Positions 11,095-24,464 of a stretch of DNA of 64,000 nucleotides are shown here, one piece after another (positions within the stretch are counted from its first letter, which is position 1; each line of letters begins with the position of its first letter). Under the pieces are notes generated by a model, which was not told where the DNA came from, did no database searches, and saw only the letters and a program-made list of their open reading frames with translations. The stretch is from Hemerocallis citrina (lineage: Eukaryota; Streptophyta; Magnoliopsida; Asparagales; Asphodelaceae): the NCBI GenBank assembly GCA_017893485.1, contig CM030366.1, positions 201,991,173 through 202,055,172 on the forward strand, read 5' to 3'. The translations under genes were made by a program, and so were the position numbers.

Positions 11095-14000
11095 TGTAAC
11101 GCCCCGAATTCCACATAAGACCGAATTCGAGATTTCACAGGATCTTTACTTTACTTCGTATAATTTTACAAGAAAATTAAAACTTTTTAATAGTACATCA
11201 GAGTTCATTACATTTTTGTTTACACAGCGGAAGAATACAACAATGAATAAAATACAACTTATACAACTATAACAATGTAAATCATCAACTGCATCATAAC
11301 ATCTTTACTTCTTCATGAAAAAGTCCATTACCTGCATATCAAGCTGTGGGCACGTCAGTCACTTACAACTAACGAAAATGTTTTACTCGGCTATCCTCTC
11401 TATGCCGTACGTATAACGATCTCATTATTTTAACAAACCACAAAGATTGAATGAACAAGGAAGTGTCAAAAAGTGATTATTCTAAACATATAAGTGTATG
11501 CGATGCCTTAATGCCTAATGCACACATTTCATACTAGGATGACACTAATGCATACTTGTTCGGATTCTATGCATCCCATACTACATAGGTCCGATGAAAA
11601 GCACTTACGTACTCCACTTTTAAGGGTTCGATCCCCCGCCATGAAAACTACCCAGTAATAAGACAAGATTTAGATCATTCCATGAATATGGATCTCAGCC
11701 CTGGAGTCCACCGCTGACTGTTATAACAGATCCTTCATCGTGTGAATCATCCCGCAAGTGACCCTCTAGCCCCGGTATACATATATACAATGGAGTATGG
11801 CAAACTATCCGCTCGATTACTCAAGATCCCGGAATCCACCGCTGACTCGTCCTCATAATCCTGGATTTAAAAACAAAAGCCCGTCTCCCACAGAGCAACC
11901 ACAATCCCGGAATCCACTGCTGACTGGGTCTATAGCCTCGGAATCCACCGCCGACTATATAGAGCGCCCCATTTACGTTTGTCCAAGTTTACTACATCTT
12001 TACTTATGTGCCTAATTATTTAGTTCAAGACATGAATAAATTTTCAAACCTAAAATTAGTCATACCTCCTACTGGATTTAATCAACAAAATACGAGATAG
12101 CTCCATGGCCACATTTCAAAAATATTTTTCAACTCTTTTCCAATCAATAGTGCTGGTACCCGAGGTCTTGCTAACTCTAAATCACAACTTTTCATGTACA
12201 AGATTCCATAGGTACACATACCCTTCAATAAACATGTCTTAAACTTAGATTATTTTCATCTTCAATTTTATTCACAAATGATCAATATCATATCTTAACA
12301 CTTATCCACAAAGTACTCATTTTCTTAATCTTGACACTATTCATGATCTAGTTATTCATTGATAATCTTTATAAGCAAATAATTTCTTTCAAGAACATAA
12401 TTTCATCACATAAAATTTTATCAACAAATTCAAACTCTTACAATATCTCAATTCACTTTAAAATATTTCTTAAACAAAATCAAAGTATAATTCTCATTAA
12501 AAATCACTTCACAAAAATAATACTTTTTTTTTTCTTCACTACAAAGTTCCATACTCAAAATTTCATTTCTCTTTATATCTCAAAACAATACAAGAAAACA
12601 TTCTCAATATTTTCCATTTCATTTCATTTCATATCAATAGCAAAGTTTATATCTAAGGTTTCCTTATTAAAAATATTCGCATATGAATAATAGAGATTCA
12701 AAAAACCCAAAAGAAGGTGCTTGGGCTTCGAACCCATGACCCTTGGTCACATACAGTCAGCGCCCAAACCCAGATCCCGCTAGCCAACAAGTCCATTTGG
12801 ACTCTGGCGTTAATATCATATGCTGACTCTTAGTTTCGGGATAAATTAAAAGGATTAAAAATAAATGTAACTATCAAGTTTTGAACCCAAGATCTCTTAT
12901 AAAGAGTGCTATGTATTGTACTAGTTAACTAGTAAGTCCAAGTGTATTTTCTGTTTAGGAATTGTACTAATGTACTTTTGTTTGAACTGTTCAGAAATTG
13001 GTTCTTTGTCATACAAACTTTTTTATCCAAAGATCCAATCTTTTTAGGATTTTAAAATAAACTTTCTCTTGACTGAGATTAAATTTTAAAAACAGTAAAC
13101 AACAATTTTAAATTCATTAAAACTCTATTTCCATTCCTTTAGACAATTCTTCTTCTCAATTTACACATAGGCTTGCATTTATCAAAACTTGAATTTAATA
13201 AAATAGTCTTCATGTAAACTAGTTTATGTTCCGCCTTATACAAATTAAAAATTTATAGCATACCAACATGTCTCTCAATCATGAGAATTTCACAAAAATC
13301 TCTGTCATGAAAAATTATTATTTTCAAATGCAATAATGGCAAAATATACATATGTCAACACTTTTCATAGTACTAACTAAATTTATTTTATTTTTTTTCT
13401 TCTTTGTTAGTCATTAGATTCTAAGGCATGATTTGAATATAATTTTCTTCAACAAATTTCACCTACTCAAAATGTACAAAAAAATTGCAACATACTAACA
13501 TGATTCATGGTATAAAAGAATTCTTCCTTTTAATTAGCATGGTATCTATTTTTACTTAATCACAACAACACTATTCTCATTCATAGCATATTACACTAGC
13601 ATGAATTTTATCTACATCTTTCACATCAACATTTACTTATACTACTCATTTATAGTTTTTAGCATGCACATTCTACAACTAGAAAGTAAAGAAATCACCC
13701 ACCTCTAATGGAAGATTGAAATCAATGAGAAAGTTGGAACAACTCCTAGCTCCTAGCAAGTCCTTCTTCTCATAGCAAGAACTCCTCCGAGCAAGAACAC
13801 TTTACTCTCTTTCTTTCTTTTTTCTTTCTCTTATTTTGATTTGTTTTTGGTGTAAAAGAGAAGGAAAATGGGGTGCTATTTATAGGATAATGTTAAGGTC
13901 TATTTTGCATAAATCTCCACCTAATAACACTCTCCTTAATTACCCACTCAACCTTTCATTTTCTAACTCCTTTTCAACCCTTCAACTCTTAACCCCCATA

Positions 14001-14735
14001 ACCCCAACCTTTCCCTCTCCCCACCATGCTACAACCCGGCCTCCCCTCCCAGTCCAACCGGCCAACTCCCCATGTGTGCAAATGCACACATGCACATACA
14101 AAATAAATACAATTTTTATAGTTCTAAATGTGTACTAAAAGTTGTAACTTGTCATGTATTAGTCCAAGCTCAACTTAAATTAGGATTTTATTAATGGGCT
14201 TGTCCCATGAGCTTTCATTTTAATTGACTAACTTAATTATTCGAGTGGGCTCTTCTTTTAATCAATCTAATGGGCTAGGATTTATCTTTAGGTCCATGGA
14301 TCAAAATAAAAGGCTAAACAAGACTATGCATGATAAAATTTGCAAATGAGAGTAAGAAAAGAGATGGATAAATTAGCACGTGCATCATACGTGCAGAAAA
14401 TCGAAAAATGCATTTTAATCAAAATAGGGGAAAATAAATTTTCGTTTTATAAAACGAGTTCGAACACGTAAAATAAATAATCAATACACATAGAAATATC
14501 ACACTTAGCGATGGAAAAATATGCAATTGATACGTGTATCGAAAAACACATACAAAGCACATAAAAATATAGAGATTGAAATATTATATTTTTGTTGACT
14601 CAAAATAGGGTAAAATCAATATGGGAAATGCATAAATAGTCGGTAATCAAAATGCGTAGTGAAAGCACGTTACAAAATACACGTGCGTAACACACAAGGA
14701 CAAAATTGTCATTTCCAATTTTGCAGGGTGTTACA
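11095..14735 (+). mobile_element. 3.6-kb solo LTR or LTR-derived element, gypsy-type ends
   Basis: Ends TGTAACGCCCCG and GGGTGTTACA, with a 5-bp duplication TATTA (11090-11094, 14736-14740). There is no gag or pol anywhere; the longest ORFs are under 105 codons and look random. Short internal repeats of CCCGGAATCCACCGCTGACT lie near 11825-11960. TGTAAC...GTTACA ends and a multi-kilobase LTR are usual for plant gypsy elements, but without internal domains the superfamily is inferred. Confidence 0.7.
12710..12830 (-). repeat. Possible tRNA-derived SINE head inside the LTR
   Basis: On the minus strand TTGGCTAGCGGG (A-box-like, 12787-12776) is followed about 45 bases later by GGGTTCGAAGC (B-box-like, 12735-12725). 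It does not fold as a tRNA. I see no clear duplication, so this is a suggestion only. Confidence 0.3.
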
Positions 14736-15951
14736 TATTATAAGAATGAAAATGTGATTTTCTTTCGCATAATAAATTATAAGAATGAAAGAATGTGAAA
14801 ATGGTTCTCTCTTACCATGCAAAAAATCTAAATGACCTTTCCCGGCCTTACTACTGATGATACAGTAACAACTAATTCATGTAATAATATATGTTTGGTA
14901 AGGAGGTCAATAGAAATATGAAGCTACAGGTTGAAAATTACAATCTCTCATTAATTAATTCCTTTTATGGTATCAGAGCCATAAAAGAGAAACTCATCCT
15001 TCATTTTTTTACTAGCTACCAGTTTCGCCCTTGAGGGGTTGTTGGGTCTGGGTTCGAATCCAGCCTTTCCCACTTTTTTTTTAATTCGTTTTTTTAAGTT
15101 ATTCATGAAATAAAAGTTGGAAAAAAATATTATAATTTCTTATAAATTAATTAGATCTTATAAGATCTGTTTCTACATTATTTCAACTTAAGTTGGAGAA
15201 TTGAAAGTGATCTTTATATCAAAATATGAAATTGAAGAGCTTGATAATTATTATAAGAATGAAAATGTGATTTCCTTTGGCTTAGTAAATTATAAGAATG
15301 TAAGAATGTGAAAATGGTTCCCTCTTACCAGGCAAAAACTGTAAATGACCTTTCCCTGTCTTGCTACTGATGATACAGTAACAACTAATTCATGTAATAA
15401 TATATGTTTAGAAATGAGGTCAATAGAAATAGAAACCTACAGGTTGAAAATTACAATCTCTCATTAATTAATTCCTTTTATGGTATCAGAGCCATAAAAG
15501 AGAAATTCATCCTTCATTTTTTACTAGCTACCAGTTTCGCCCTTGAGGGGCTGTTGGGTCTGGGTTCGAATCCGGCTTTTCCCACTTTTTAAAAAAAATT
15601 TTTTTTTTTAGTTTTTTGTGAAATAAAAGTTGGAAAAAAATTTATAATTCCTTATAAATTAATTAGATCTTATCAGATCTGTTTCTACATTATTTCGTCT
15701 TAAGTTGGAGAATTGAAAGTGATTATATCAAAATATGAAATTGAAGAGCTTGATAATTATTATAAGAATGAAAATGTGATTTCCTTTGGCTTAATAAATT
15801 ATAAGAATGAAAGAATGTGAAAATGGTTCTCTCTTAGCATACAAAAACTGTAAATGACACTTCCCTGTCTTGCTACTGATGATACAGTAACAACTAATTC
15901 ATGTAAATATAATATATGTTTGGTAAGGAGGTCAACAGAAATAGAAAGCTA

Positions 15952-16850
15952 TGTTAGAAAACGAGTATTTTATACACCATTTTACGAACTAGTTTTTTAG
16001 CAATATTTTGAGTAAGATCCTCAATGAATTATTGAGAGATCTTGTTTGGTTTGTGTTATCCTTCGTGAGTAGATCAAACTCATATATTAATTTGCTAAAA
16101 ACGGTTAAGGGGTGAGAAATTGTCTCTCAAAGTGAGAAGTTTTCATTCTTGAAAAGGGGTTGAGGGAACATAATCTCACATCAGAAAAATCAAAGGAAAT
16201 AGAAGAGAATATATAGTAACCTCCTTCTACGCATTGTAAGATAGCTAGAAGAGAGGCTCTCTCTCGCTTGCGCAGGGGGGGAGAGGAGGGGGTGCAAATC
16301 TCGGACCGAATTACATGCGACTTGTGTGCGCTCGCACGACCTGCGGACACGAATGCCGGACCGAAATGACCCCACCCCGTGCAGAGCCACTTTTTGCTAC
16401 AGTTTTGATTTTTCTTTTGTAACGTCTGAAATAAATGCAGAAACGGTTCTGTCTACCATTTCAATGCTGTATTGAATGTTTTGTCTGTCGTTATACTGAA
16501 GACATTCAAAGGCAATGATTGATGTCTGCCGTTACAGTGCCGGCATTCAATTGATTGTCTGCCATTACACTGAAGGCATTCATAGCCTTATCTGCCGTTA
16601 CAGTTTTAACCCTTGCTCTATAAATAGAGGCCTCTCCTCTCATTTCTTCCCTGCACCAGTCATCTTCTTTCCTCCTCCAAATTTTAGTTCTATTCCGTTC
16701 CTCGCTCCTTCAAGTTTGGTAAGCCTATGCTAGAATTCTGACGCTGCAGTTCTTTTTGGGTTTTCTTTCTCTCCTATTTTGTTCTCTGTTTTTGTGCCTC
16801 TCAATCAAAATGATTACTGTAAAAAAAAGTTTATAAAGAATTTTGTAACA
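15952..16850 (+). repeat. Copia-A 5' LTR
   Basis: 899 bp. Compared with the 3' LTR it lacks about 190 bp near 16748, a segment that contains GTTACGTGGTGCCTGCGTG in the other copy. Confidence 0.88.
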
Positions 16851-16959
16851 AACTTAAAACAGATTTTTGATTTTCTTGATTTCTGATTTTGAGGCACTTC
16901 TTTTCTTTTTCTTTAATCTGCAAAACTTACACTCGTGTTGTGTAATTTTCAAAATCAAA

Positions 16960-19900
16960 ATGACTACTGCATCGGACAATGTTGCTATGTCTGAAACGGT
17001 CCAAGTGCCGGTTGCTGCTACGATGCAAGTACCGACTGCTGCTGCGGCACGAGTGCCAATGCCAACCGTTGTACCTGTCTCAGTCTCCCATGGGAAGAAA
17101 CCTGAGAAGTTCAACAGGTGGCAACAGAAGATGATGTTCTATTTGACCGCACTGAATCTTGCAAGATTCTTGAATGAAGAAGCTCCAAATCTTAAGAAAG
17201 ATGAGCAAGAAAACAAAGTCATTGCTACTGTGGATGCTTGGAAAAAAATGCTGATTAATTATGTAGGAATTACATAATGAACAGATTAGCTGATTCTTTG
17301 TATAATGTATACATTGACAAAAAAACTGCTAAAGAACTTTGGGAATCACTAGACCATAAGTATAAAACTGAGGATGTCTGCGCCAAGAAATTCATTGTGG
17401 GCCGCTTCCTAGACTATAAAATGGTAGATTCTAAAACAATGATCAGTCAAGTTCAAGAACTACAACTGATCTTGCATGAGATTCATACTGAAGGTATGAA
17501 CTTAAGTGAAAGTTTCCAAGTAGCATGTATAATTGAAAAATTACCACCAGGTTGGAAAGACTTTAAGAATTACCTAAAGCATAAGCGAAAAGAAATGAGC
17601 ATTGAAGATCTCATTGTTAGGCTTCATATTGAAGAAGACAATAGAAGATCTAAAAAATGTTGAAGTCATCAGTCATGCGGCTAAGGCAAATGTAGTGGAA
17701 CATAAAAAACGTTCCCACAAGCACAACAACAAGGGTCCCAAGTTGGGGCCTAAGGGAGGAATCTCCAAGAAGCCAAAGTTTCAAGGTAAGTGCTTCAATT
17801 GCGACAAGATGGGTCACAAGTCTACTGAATGCAGACTACCTAAGAAGAACAGGAATAGAGAAGCAAACATGATTCAAGGCATTACTCAAGATGTTTCCGA
17901 AATCAACCTCTCAGCTGTGATCTCAGAGGTGAATATGATAGGTTCAAACTCGAAGGAATGGTGGATTGACACTGGAGCCACTCGATATGTGTGCTCCAAC
18001 AGAAGTATGTTCTCTACTTTCGAACCATTAGAGAAAGGGGAGAAGATATTTATGGGGAACTCGGCTACTTCAAAAATCAAGGGCCAAGGCAAGGTGATCT
18101 TGAAGATGACTTCTGAAAAGGAACTGACTCTGAATAATGTTGCATATGTTCTTGAAATCCGTAAGAACCTGGTATCTGGTTCGTTGCTTAATAATCATGG
18201 ATTTCGTTTAGTGTTTGAGTCAAACAAATTTATTTTTGTCAAAAAGTGGAATGTATGTTGGTAGATGATACATGAGTGGTGGAATGTTTAAACTCAATGT
18301 AATGACTATGGTCAAGAATATCAATAAAGCTAGCTCTTCTACTTATATGCTTGAGTTTTCCAATTTATGGCATGGTAGACTAGGACATGTTAATTATGAT
18401 ACTTTGCGAAGATTAATTAACTTGAATCACATACCAACATTCCAAATTGATTCCAAACACAAGTATGAAACTTGTATTGAGGCAAAACTAACAAGATTAT
18501 CGTTTAAAAGTGTAGAAAGAAACACTGAACCTCTTGATCTAATTCACACTGATATTTGTGATTTGAAAATAATACAAACAAGAGGTGGTAATAAATATTT
18601 TATTACCTTCATTGATGATAGCACAAAATACTGCTATGTATATTTGCTTAAAAGTAAGGATAAAGATATAGAGAAATTTGTTCTCTATAAAAATGAAGTT
18701 GAGAACCAACTCAACAAAAAAATTAAGGCGCTAAGAAGCGATCAAGGTGGAGAGTATGATTCGCCATTTGCTAACACTTGTGCTAAGCATGAGATTATAC
18801 ATGAAACAACAATGCCTTATTCTCCTCAGTCCAACGGTATTGCTGAGAGAAAATATCGTACATTGAAAGAAATGATGAATGCAATGTTAATAAGTTCTGG
18901 TTTGCCACCAAACTTATAGGGAGAAGCTATTCTTTCAGCTAACTACCTTTTGAATAAGGTACCCAAAAAGAAAGAAGCGAAAACTCCATATGAATTATGG
19001 AAAGGAAGAATGTCATCCTATAATTACTTGCGAATGTGGGGATATCTTGCCAAGGTGGCAGTACCTCCACCTAAAAAAGTGAAAGTATGACAAAAAATGG
19101 TTGATTGTGTTTTCATTGGCTATGCACTTAACAGTAGTGTCTATCGATTCTTGGTGCACAAATTCGATATCAATGATATATCAAACAACACGATAATGGA
19201 GTCTAGAAATGCATCGTTCTTTGAAGATGTATTTCCATGTAAGTCAAAGGAGGAACCAAGTTCCTCCAAACGAACACATGAGACTATTAGTGAAGATAGT
19301 GAAGACCAAGAAGAACAAGTTAAGGAGGAATCTCGACGCAGTAAAAGACCAAGAATAGAAAAATCTTTTGGTCCAGATTTCTTGACTTTTATGCTTGATG
19401 GTGAACCCCAAACCTTCAAGGAAGCGGTGAACTCTAGTGATGGTCCTCTATGAAAAGAAGCCATCAAGAGTGAAATTGACTCCATCTTGCAAAATCATAG
19501 TTGGGAACTAGTAGATCTTCTAACAGGTAGTAAACCTTTGGGTTCCAAGTGGATCTTCAAGAGAAAAATGAAACCCGATAGATCAATTGATAAATATAAG
19601 GCAAGACTTGTAATTAAAGGTTATAAACAAAAGGAAGGTCTTGATTACTTTGATATGTATTCTCCTGTGATGAGAATAAATTCTATTAGGATGGTACTTA
19701 CAGTAGCAGCTCTGCGCAATCTTGAAGTACATCAAATGGATGTAAAAACAGCTTTTCTTAATGGAGATTTAGATAAAGAAATCTACATGGAACAACCTGA
19801 GGGCTTTTCAGCTCCAGGACATGAAAAGAAAGTGTATAAACTGGTGAAGTCATTATATAGCTTGAAACAAGCTGTAAAGCAGTGGCATGAGAAATTTGAC

Positions 19901-20929
19901 AATATCATGATGACAAATGGCTTTGTGACAAGTCTGTATATGTCAATGACACAGAAGATGGATATGTCATTATATGTTTGTATGTAGATGACATGCTTAT
20001 TATTAGAAGCAATGATCAAATAATTAAATCTGTTAAAAACATGTTGAACTCGAGGTTTGACATGAAAGACATGGGACTAGCTGATGTTATATTAGAAATT
20101 AAAATCACAAGAACATCAGACGAGCTTATTTTAAGACAGTTACATTATGTTAACAATATTCTTGGAAAATTTGATAAAGAAAATTCTGGAATTGCCAAAA
20201 CTCCAGTAGATCTAACTTTATATTTATCCAACAATAAAGGTGAGAGTAATTCTCAAGTAGAATACTCTACAATCATAGGCAGTCTAATGTACTTAATGAG
20301 TTGTACAAGACCAGACATAGCCTATGCAGTGAGTAAATTAAGTAGATATACGAGTAATCCTGAAAGAGAGCATTGGCAAGTAATTACAAGAGTACTGAAG
20401 TACTTGCTTTTTACTCGTAACTATGGACTGTACTATACGAGATACCCGACTGTACTTGAAGGATACAGTAATGCGAACTGGATATCTAGTGATAATTCAA
20501 AATCCACTAGTGGTTATTGTTTACACTAGGTGGTGCAGCAGTTTCTTGGAAATCCTCGAACAAACAGTGATTGCTAAATCCACAATGGAATATGAATTTA
20601 TCGCACTGGACAAATGTGGGAAAGAGGCTGAATGGTTACGCCACTTCCTTGAGGATATTCCAAGGTGGACGAAGCATGTGTCTCCAATCTGCAGTCATTC
20701 AGATAGTTAATCAGTAATTTGTAGAGTACAGAGCAATATGTACAATGGTAAATCTAGACATATTCGTCGAAGACATAATACCATTAGACAACTACTCTCT
20801 ACTGGGGTTATCTCTGTGGACTATGTAAAGTCAAAGGATAACATTGCAGATCCGCTAACCAAAGGGTTAAACAGAGAGCTAGTTGATAAATTATCGAGGG
20901 GAATGGGACTAAAGCCCATGAAAGAATAA
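16960..20929 (+). pseudogene. Copia-A gag-pol, broken
   Basis: Starts at ATG 16960 and keeps the full Copia order. Gag (GKKPEKFNRWQQKMMFYL, 17093 on) is interrupted by a stop at 17275. The zinc knuckle [14 protein letters not shown] is near 17792, and the protease site DTGATRYVC near 17969. Integrase runs from about 18366 (LWHGRLGHVNYDTL), with FIDDSTKYCYV and LRSDQGGEYDSPF. RT has WIFKRKMKPDRSIDKYKARL near 19550 and the catalytic YVDDML near 19982. RNase H (AEWLRHFLEDIP, 20628) runs to about 20929. Stops or shifts near 17275, 17660, 18262, 18918, 19089, 19451, 19985, 20528 and 20708 inactivate it. It is the same family as Copia-B, with about half to two-thirds of residues shared by eye. Confidence 0.93.
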
Positions 20930-21501
20930 GTCGATACAATGAAAACCCAACCTAGCTGACTGGAGATCCCAAGATCTAGGTTCAAAGGGACAACTAAATT
21001 GTAAAGACCAAGTTGGATTACTGTGGAGATTTTCTCATGTCCATTCCCATGATGAAACAGTGATGCCCGTAAGGTAACAGGTTAAGCTAGGCTTTTAATG
21101 ATTCTTATGAGTCGGATATCCGAGCAGAGTAATGCGGGTTACTCTTAAGTAAGAATTCACCTATGTAAGAGGGAAGAAGGGCCGCTTCCAAGGGAATAAT
21201 ATAGGGCAATATTTCTGTTAAACTCTTGCAGAACCAGGCGTATGTTTATGGCCAAACCGAACATAATAGTGAAAACTGAAAATGCGTTAGGAAGATTTCT
21301 GTGTGAGATATGTCATCTTTTAGACAAATGACAGAACAGTTCAACAATATTGCGTCTACTGTTTAGTTAGTAAAGTAAAAATATTTTCATAAGGAAAGGT
21401 TCAAAGGGTAACACCTACCTATCCTATGTAGGATTCAACCGCTGAATTCTATCACCAAGTCCGTCGTGTCTGTGGTCGTCAATTTTCATTCATATGGGGA
21501 A

Positions 21502-22594
21502 TGTTAGAAAACGGGTATTTTATACACCATTTTACGAACCAGTTTTTAAGTAATTTTTTGAGTAAGACCCTCAATGAATTATTGAGAGATCTTGTTTGAT
21601 TTGTATTATCCTTCGTGAGTAGATCAAAATCATATATTAATTTACTAAAAACGGTTAAGGGGTGAATGAGAAATTGTCTCTCAAAGTGAGAAGTTTTCAC
21701 TCTTGAAAAAGGGTTGAGGAAAGATAGTCCCACATTGAAAAAATCAAAGAAAATAGAAGAGGATATATAGTAACCTTCTTCTAAGCATTATAAGATAGCT
21801 AGAAGAGAGGCTCTCTCTCGCGCGTGCAGGGGGGTGCAAATCTCAGATCGGATTACATGTGACTTGTGTGCGCCCGCACGACCTGTGGACATGAATGCCG
21901 GACTGACATGACCCCACCCCGTGCAGAGCCACTTTTTGCTACAGTTTTGATTTTTCTTTTGTAACGGCTGAAATAAATGCAGAAATGGTTCTGTCTACCG
22001 TTTTATTGCTGTATGAATGTTTTGTCTACCGTTACACTGAAGACATTCAAAGTCAATGATTGATGTCTGCCATTACAGTGCTAGCATTCAATTGATTGTC
22101 TGCCGTTACACTGAAGACATTCATAGTCTTGTTGCCGTTACGATTTTAACCCTAGCTCTATAAATAAAGGTATCCCCTCTCATTTCTTCCCTGCACTAGT
22201 CATCTTCTTTCTTCCTCCAAATTTTAGTTCTATTATGTTCCTCGCTCCTTTAAGTTTGGTAAGCCTGCAATAGAATTCTGACGCTGTAGCTCAGTTCGAA
22301 AGTGTTACGTGGTGCCTGCGTGAACACTCTGGTCGTTGCATAGTGGGAGACAGACGCCTTCGCACAATCCAACAACCAGAAGAGGCGAAATCTGTTTTAA
22401 GGACACTGTGTGATACACAAGCCTCGACTACTCTACCTTGTAACATCTGAAATTGGTTATTTGTAAGTTATTATTAATTTATTTATTTTATTTTTCTTTT
22501 TGGGTTTTCTTTCTCTCCTATTTTCTTCTCTGTTTTTGGGCCTCTCATTCAAAATGATTACTGTAAAAGAAAGTTTATAAAGAATTTTGTAACA
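21502..22594 (+). repeat. Copia-A 3' LTR
   Basis: 1093 bp, TGTTAG...GTAACA, including the segment missing from the 5' copy. Confidence 0.88.
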
Positions 22595-23399
22595 AGCTAC
22601 AGGTTGAAAATTACAATCTCTAATTAATTAATTCCTTTTATGGTATCAGAGCCATAAAATTGAAATTCATCCTTCATTTTTTACTAGCTACCAGTTTCGC
22701 CCTTGAGGGGTTGTTGGGTCTGGGTTCGAATCCGGCCTTTCTGAATTTTTTTTAATTCATTTTTTTTAGTTTTTCATGAAATAAAAGTTGGAAAAAAAAT
22801 ATTGTAATTCCTTATAAATTAATTAGATCTTATAAGATCTGTTTCTACATTATTTCAACTTAAGTTGGAGAATTGAAAGTGATCTTTATATCAAAATATG
22901 AAATTGAAGAGCTTGATAAGTGTTATAAGAATGAAAATGTGATTTCCTTTGGCTTAATAAATTATAAGAATGAAAGAATGTGAAAATGGTTCTCTCTTAC
23001 CATGCAAAAACTGTAAATGACCTTTCCCTATCTTGCTACTGATGATACAGTAACAACTAATTCATATAATAATATATGTTTGGTAAGGAGGTCAATAGAA
23101 ATAGAAAGCGGTTCTCTCTTACCATGCAAAAACTGTAAATGACCCTTCCCTGTCTTGCTACTGATGATACAGTAACAACTAATTTATGTAATAATATATG
23201 TTTGGTAAGGAGGTCAATAGAAATAGAAAGCTACAGGTTGAAAATTACAATCTCTGATTAATTAATTCCTTTTATGGTATTAGAGCCATAAAAGAGAAAT
23301 TCATCCTTCATTTTTTACTAGCTACCAGTTTCACCCTTGAGTGACAACTCATTTTTCATCAAACAAATTTTAAAAAAGGGCATTTATGAAACTTTCTAT

Positions 23400-24335
23400 T
23401 GTTGGAATTAGTTTTTGCAGTTTTCCGGGCCGGATTCCGGCGAGCTCCGGCCACCGGCAGCGCCGGAAAATGAGTGGATTGCGATCCTCTCGTCGAGTAC
23501 TATTCCGTAGTATACTCACTTGCCAAAAACCAATTCCGTATGAATGAGAAATGTTGATCCAAAGTTGGGTACTTGAAAGGTACCAACTTAACAAATGGAT
23601 AGTCCCATATCGGAAATTGGGAAAGATTTTTACTAGTATATATACTAGAAAACTGGACTAGAGGGCGTGGCCCGGGGGTTACCACTAACGTGTAGTGGAG
23701 AGAGGACTTAGCCAAAATGACAAACACACACGCGCGCGCGCGCGCCCGGCCCGGCTCCGGCCCCGGCCCCGGCCTCGGCTTCGGCTCGGCTTGGTTTGGT
23801 TTGGTCTGGCTTAAATTTTTAATTTTTTTGCCCAGACAGCCTTTTCCCCTACTGAACTGAAAAGACTTTTCAGATTCAGTAACTGAGGCCATTACTCTGT
23901 AACAGCAGAGTAATGGCTCACCAGTTACTAAACTGAAGAGTCCCCATTACTCTGCTGTTACAGAGTAATGGCTGCTGAACAGTCTCCAGTCCAACTCTTA
24001 TACCCAGACATCAGCTCCCAAACAGATACAGAAAATTTTTCCACTTGAGTCTTCCTCTTCTTCTTCCTCTACTCTGAGTCCAGGGTCTGTCAACTGAGAG
24101 TACACACAGACAGCAGTTCGTTGTCTCTGAAGCAAGGGTGCCGCATTCTTCAGAGAAGGTACAGTTGTATCCTGGGAAGCGATTTGCCGGAAACCGTCGC
24201 ACTACGGGGCAAATTCTGCTTTAAGGACAGAGATTCTTAAAATCTCGACTCTGTACAAGTTTATTACTTACTGTTTTCATTTCTGTATTTGAATTCTTCA
24301 CAACTTTGCTAGAATTTCTTATTCAGGTTCTAACA
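23400..24335 (+). repeat. Copia-B 5' LTR
   Basis: 936 bp. Contains a GC-rich GGCTCCGGCCCCGG tract (23745-23810) that is short and heterogeneous here, and a TTACTCTG(C/T) palindromic stretch at 23892-23972. Confidence 0.93.
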
Positions 24336-24464
24336 ATCTTAAAGCAGAATTTTTCCTCACAGATTCTAACAATTATTGTGAAGTTTTGTTTACAGGTTCT
24401 GTTCGGAAAAATAACTAATAGTTTCTGTTTCAACCAATTTCAGAGAAGAGAACAAAATCAAAAC

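Larger units (their letters stand above)
15952..22594 (+). mobile_element. Copia-A, old Ty1-copia element
   Basis: LTRs start TGTTAGAAAACG and end TTTTGTAACA; the 5-bp duplication AGCTA flanks them (15947-15951, 22595-22599). Purine tract CATATGGGGA precedes the 3' LTR. It is inserted in a ~510-bp unit of the Mutator-like element. LTRs differ by many substitutions and one ~190-bp gap, and pol is broken, so the insertion is old. Confidence 0.92.
10001..23339 (+). repeat. Tandem array of ~510-bp units (interrupted)
   Basis: The landmark GGTTC(G/A)AATC occurs at 10001, 10381, 10888, 15051, 15563 and 22723. Spacings are 507 and 512 directly, 517 after removing the solo LTR, and 512 after removing Copia-A, so the array predates both. 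Each unit also holds GAGCTTGATAATTATTA, ATGATACAGTAACAACTAAT and a perfect hairpin CTTTTATGG-TATCAGAG-CCATAAAAG (10803, 14962, 15475, variants at 22635 and 23269). A local 122-bp duplication lies at 22986-23229. No coding capacity. Confidence 0.85.

Noticed and set aside
10150..11272. Two near-identical 69-76-codon ORFs
   Set aside because: Fusions of the tandem unit with the start of the inserted LTR; the similarity comes from the repeat, not from a gene family.
12725..12787. tRNA gene suggested by GGGTTCGA and TGGCTAGCGGG
   Set aside because: No acceptor or anticodon stem can be formed; at most a SINE head. The B-box-like motifs of the 510-bp units were rejected as tRNA genes for the same reason.
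24306..24464. 53-codon N-terminal extension of the Copia-B polyprotein
   Set aside because: It begins inside the 5' LTR and has no gag similarity; the start at 24465 matches the leader position in Copia-A.
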